From Gammaproteobacteria bacterium (lineage in GTDB: Bacteria; Pseudomonadota; Gammaproteobacteria; Steroidobacterales; Steroidobacteraceae), in assembly GCA_028293725.1 (NCBI GenBank), contig JAQGOE010000004.1, positions 1 through 6,852 of the forward strand: DNA of 6,852 nucleotides, in the 5' to 3' direction. A program made the translations under genes and the position numbers. The stretch's first letter is position 1, and each line of letters begins with the position of its first letter. Positions 5,366 through 6,852 of this stretch are shown here, one piece after another. The notes beneath the pieces were generated by a model, which worked only from the letters and a program-made list of their open reading frames with translations, was not told the DNA's origin and made no database searches.

Positions 5366-5380
5366 GAGGCACAGTGCCTC
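5366..5380. promoter_or_regulatory. Perfect 15-bp palindrome between two genes
   Basis: GAGGCAC and GTGCCTC are perfect reverse complements around a central A. The site lies in the 61-base gap between the 195-aa gene and the likely start at 5406, where an operator would sit. In RNA it could fold into a 6-bp stem with a 3-base loop. No T-run follows, so a classical terminator is unlikely. Confidence 0.5.
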
Positions 5381-5405
5381 CACTTCAAATCCGGGCGAGA
5401 AAAGC

Positions 5406-5837
5406 ATGCGAGCTGATAACCTTACGATGCAGCTACATACCCTTCTCGCGGCATTGGCCGGTTATGAGATTCGCCGCGGCTGCTCTTTGAACTACGACGG
5501 TGCACCCTTGCATGCCGATGAGGTGGCGGACCTGATGCTCCCGAGCGTGATCTGCCGGGCGCAGCGTATGGCCGAAGAGGTCGAGTTTGGATCATGGGGC
5601 TACCGTTTCGCGATCGTGCGCGAGAGCCCGGGAGCCTTTCCACTGGTGATGCAGCGCGAGGGCAGTCTCCATCGGTTTCTGGAGGTTGCACCTTTTGTGG
5701 CGACGGTCTTCGAGACACAGGTGATGAGCTGCCACAACGATCTCGCCAGGTTCTTTGAAAACGTTGCACGGATCATTCGGCCGAGGTTTTCCCTGGACGA
5801 CGACTCCAATCACAGCGAACTTGCCTCAGGGTTCTAA
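5406..5837 (+). CDS. Unrecognised 143-aa protein
   Basis: I do not recognise the family. The frame is open back to an ATG at 5301 (178 aa), which would overlap the previous gene by 44 bases. I prefer ATG 5406 because the extra 35 residues are low-complexity Ser/His/Thr-rich and span the palindrome at 5366-5380. The only ribosome-binding candidate is a GGGCGAG 6 bases upstream; ATG 5334, overlapping the previous stop, is another option. The protein begins with a hydrophobic helix (L-H-T-L-L-A-A-L-A-G-Y, about 9-19), and has W59-G-Y-R-F-A-I-V in the middle, then predicted strands around 75-100. It ends in a helix rich in F and R and an acidic, polar tail. This pattern suggests a small soluble alpha/beta protein. 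No terminal cleavage signal or membrane segment is convincing. Function is unknown. Confidence 0.6.
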   Translation: MRADNLTMQLHTLLAALAGYEIRRGCSLNYDGAPLHADEVADLMLPSVICRAQRMAEEVEFGSWGYRFAIVRESPGAFPLVMQREGSLHRFLEVAPFVATVFETQVMSCHNDLARFFENVARIIRPRFSLDDDSNHSELASGF

Positions 5838-5888
5838 AGCGTTCGCCAGAAGCTGCGCACTGTGGTCCGGAGCAAGGGCGGCGGTCGG

Positions 5889-5911
5889 GAAGTCGTGCGC
5901 CCACGGACTTC
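5889..5911 (+). repeat. Bulged hairpin in the gap after the 143-aa gene
   Basis: GAAGTC (5889-5894) pairs with GACTTC (5906-5911), continued by GTG with CAC across a one-base bulge, closing on a CGCC loop. It lies about 50 bases after the stop at 5837. Without a T-run it is a possible RNA-processing or Rho-associated structure, not a classical terminator. The remaining sequence of this 258-base gap holds nothing else I can name before 6036. Confidence 0.35.
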
Positions 5912-6035
5912 GGGCGGCTGCCGCAGCGACCCCTTTCGGGCTTTGCCAACAGTCCGATCAAACTGCCCTATCGAGCCGAGCCGCCACCCGCTCAAGAGCA
6001 CCGCGGAAAACCTATCCGGTGTGCTACATTCTAGG

Positions 6036-6088
6036 CAATTGGTTAATCTCTGAGGAATTCATCAAAATTTGAGTTCGCCCACCAATTG
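6036..6088. repeat. 8-bp inverted repeat just before the 154-aa gene
   Basis: CAATTGGT (6036-6043) and ACCAATTG (6081-6088) are perfect inverted arms with a 37-base AT-rich spacer, ending 7 bases before the ATG at 6096. The AT-rich spacer in a GC-rich window suggests a promoter/operator region. Possible boxes TTGGTT (6039-6044) and CAAAAT (6063-6068) are weak. Confidence 0.35.
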
Positions 6089-6095
6089 ACGTACT

Positions 6096-6560
6096 ATGTT
6101 TCCCGTGCAGATCCAACCTACTTTGTCCGGGCCTACTGTGGTGGCGATCATGGCGACCAGCGTTGCAGGGCAACGATTGCGCGAACAGGTCAACGCATTT
6201 ATGGCCGCGGTGCCGATTCCCGAGAGCACGCCAGCCGGGGAACCCCCTGTCACCCGGGCGGATGGGGTGGTGGAGTTCTACAAGCACTGGACGGTGCGTA
6301 GTACGGACTCGGCTACGGGCCTTTATGCCACCTGCACGGATTGCGATGACGTCCTCGAGTTCGGACTCACCGAGCGCCAAGAAGGTCAGACGCACAACGT
6401 TCTGCTGGCGACGCTCGTGCTCACCGATGACGGCGGCGAGCTGAATGTCATCAGCGAAGCCAATGCCGAACTGAACCTGGACGCTATCGTCACACCTGAT
6501 AACGCGAGCCCTCTCCTGGAGGCCCTGCGTTACTTCGGTCAACTCGTCCGGGGCGATTGA
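6096..6560 (+). CDS. Unrecognised 154-aa protein with one CxxC pair
   Basis: I do not recognise this protein. Residues 18-40 form a likely helix (I-M-A-T to F-M-A-A-V). A Pro-rich linker (41-53) follows, then a predicted beta-rich region: V-V-E-F-Y-K-H-W-T-V, Y-A-T-C80-T-D-C83-D-D-V-L-E-F, and N-V-L-L-A-T-L-V-L-T. The C-x-x-C pair could bind a metal or form a disulfide, but a second pair for a zinc site is missing. The last 30 residues hold a P-L-L-E-A-L-R-Y-F helix. The start is uncertain: ATG 6096 has no visible ribosome-binding site, and ATG 6150 (136 aa) has only a weak GGTGG. The first 18 residues read like a possible leader but are not a convincing signal peptide. Strong coding bias and absence of stop codons support a real gene. 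Confidence 0.6.
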   Translation: MFPVQIQPTLSGPTVVAIMATSVAGQRLREQVNAFMAAVPIPESTPAGEPPVTRADGVVEFYKHWTVRSTDSATGLYATCTDCDDVLEFGLTERQEGQTHNVLLATLVLTDDGGELNVISEANAELNLDAIVTPDNASPLLEALRYFGQLVRGD

Positions 6561-6606
6561 GCCGCCTGAGGGCAGGGACCGCGACGCACTTTAGTCACCG
6601 CACGCC

Positions 6607-6759
6607 ATGCTTCGCGTCGTCGCCACGGGTACACGTTCAGGATCACGCCAGGCCATTAGTGCTGGCCGCGCGCGCATGAGGCCCGGTGGCCTTGGAAGAG
6701 AGCGTGGACGCCCGCCCGCCTCGGTCTCCACAAATCCTACAAGAGAGAAGCCAGTGTGA
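6607..6759 (+). CDS. Possible small basic protein, 50 aa, overlapping the next start
   Basis: The ORF starts at ATG 6607 (or 6676 for 27 aa), and its TGA (6757-6759) overlaps the GTG start at 6756 in a GTGA junction. The peptide is rich in Arg, Gly and Pro with almost no acidic residues, a composition that GC-rich DNA also produces by chance. No good ribosome-binding site is visible at either start. The overlap is the only positive argument, so I keep it as a weak candidate. Confidence 0.25.
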   Translation: MLRVVATGTRSGSRQAISAGRARMRPGGLGRERGRPPASVSTNPTREKPV

Positions 6760-6852
6760 CGGATTCTCCGGAAACCCTTGACCGTGCAGCGCGTGTCGAG
6801 CGCTTGCGCGCCGCACGGGAGATCGGTCGGATTGCGCTGTCAGCAATAAGCC
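6756..6852 (+). CDS. Start of an unidentified gene, cut by the right edge
   Basis: GTG at 6756 is preceded by AAGAGAGAAG (6741-6750), a purine-rich ribosome-binding site ending 5 bases before the start. Thirty-two codons are visible without a stop. The peptide opens M-T-D-S-P-E-T-L-D-R and continues as a charged Arg/Ala/Glu-rich helix ending in G-R-I-A-L-S-A-I-S. Too little is present to name a family. Confidence 0.5.
   Translation, partial: MTDSPETLDRAARVERLRAAREIGRIALSAIS

Noticed and set aside
5755..6072. Open frames across the gap between the 143-aa and 154-aa genes
   Set aside because: They start inside the 143-aa gene out of frame, are Arg/Ser/Ala-rich, and lack ribosome-binding sites.
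1..6852. CRISPR array, tRNA, rRNA, insertion sequence or known replication-initiator gene
   Set aside because: No regularly spaced repeats, tRNA cloverleaf, transposase-like or Rep-like protein was seen on reading both strands.

Overview
The window is about 58-60% G+C by eye. It carries short, tightly packed + strand genes, most of which I cannot assign to a known family. Two products are recognisable: a Tus-type replication-terminus protein and a minimal cytosine-C5 methyltransferase-like protein. With several small orphan genes around them, they point to accessory DNA of a proteobacterium, most likely a plasmid, an integrative conjugative element or a genomic island. Nothing in the window (no rRNA, tRNA, integrase or rep gene) fixes the species or proves which kind of replicon it is.

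Layout. Positions 9-785 hold an unrecognised 258-aa protein whose start may lie before the window. Positions 786-1287 hold no convincing gene but are unusually structured: a perfect 12-bp inverted repeat with a competing inner hairpin, a further hairpin, a purine-rich tract, and a 16-bp inverted repeat (one mismatch) whose right arm touches the next start codon. Positions 1288-2292 encode a Tus-like protein, followed by a GC-rich hairpin. From 2533 to 4583 four ORFs are chained: a 40-aa ORF, the methyltransferase-like protein, a 43-aa ORF and a 386-aa unknown. The first two junctions are ATGA stop/start overlaps, and in the third the stop lies inside the next ribosome-binding site. Positions 4757-5344 encode a protein with an internal duplication. 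Then come two unknown proteins (5406-5837 and 6096-6560), a possible 50-aa ORF (6607-6759), and the beginning of another gene (GTG at 6756) that runs off the right edge.

Working together. The most interesting unit is the Tus-like gene with the 16-bp inverted repeat immediately before it. In E. coli, tus is autoregulated by a Ter site at its own promoter, and plasmid R6K carries two Ter sites in inverted orientation as a fork trap. The arrangement here suggests a self-contained terminator protein plus Ter-like site pair on a mobile replicon. The arms do not match the enterobacterial Ter consensus. The Tus assignment rests on recognised sequence similarity. The role of the repeat as a binding site is inference. 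The methyltransferase-like cassette may serve host-modification or anti-restriction, but this is also inferred.
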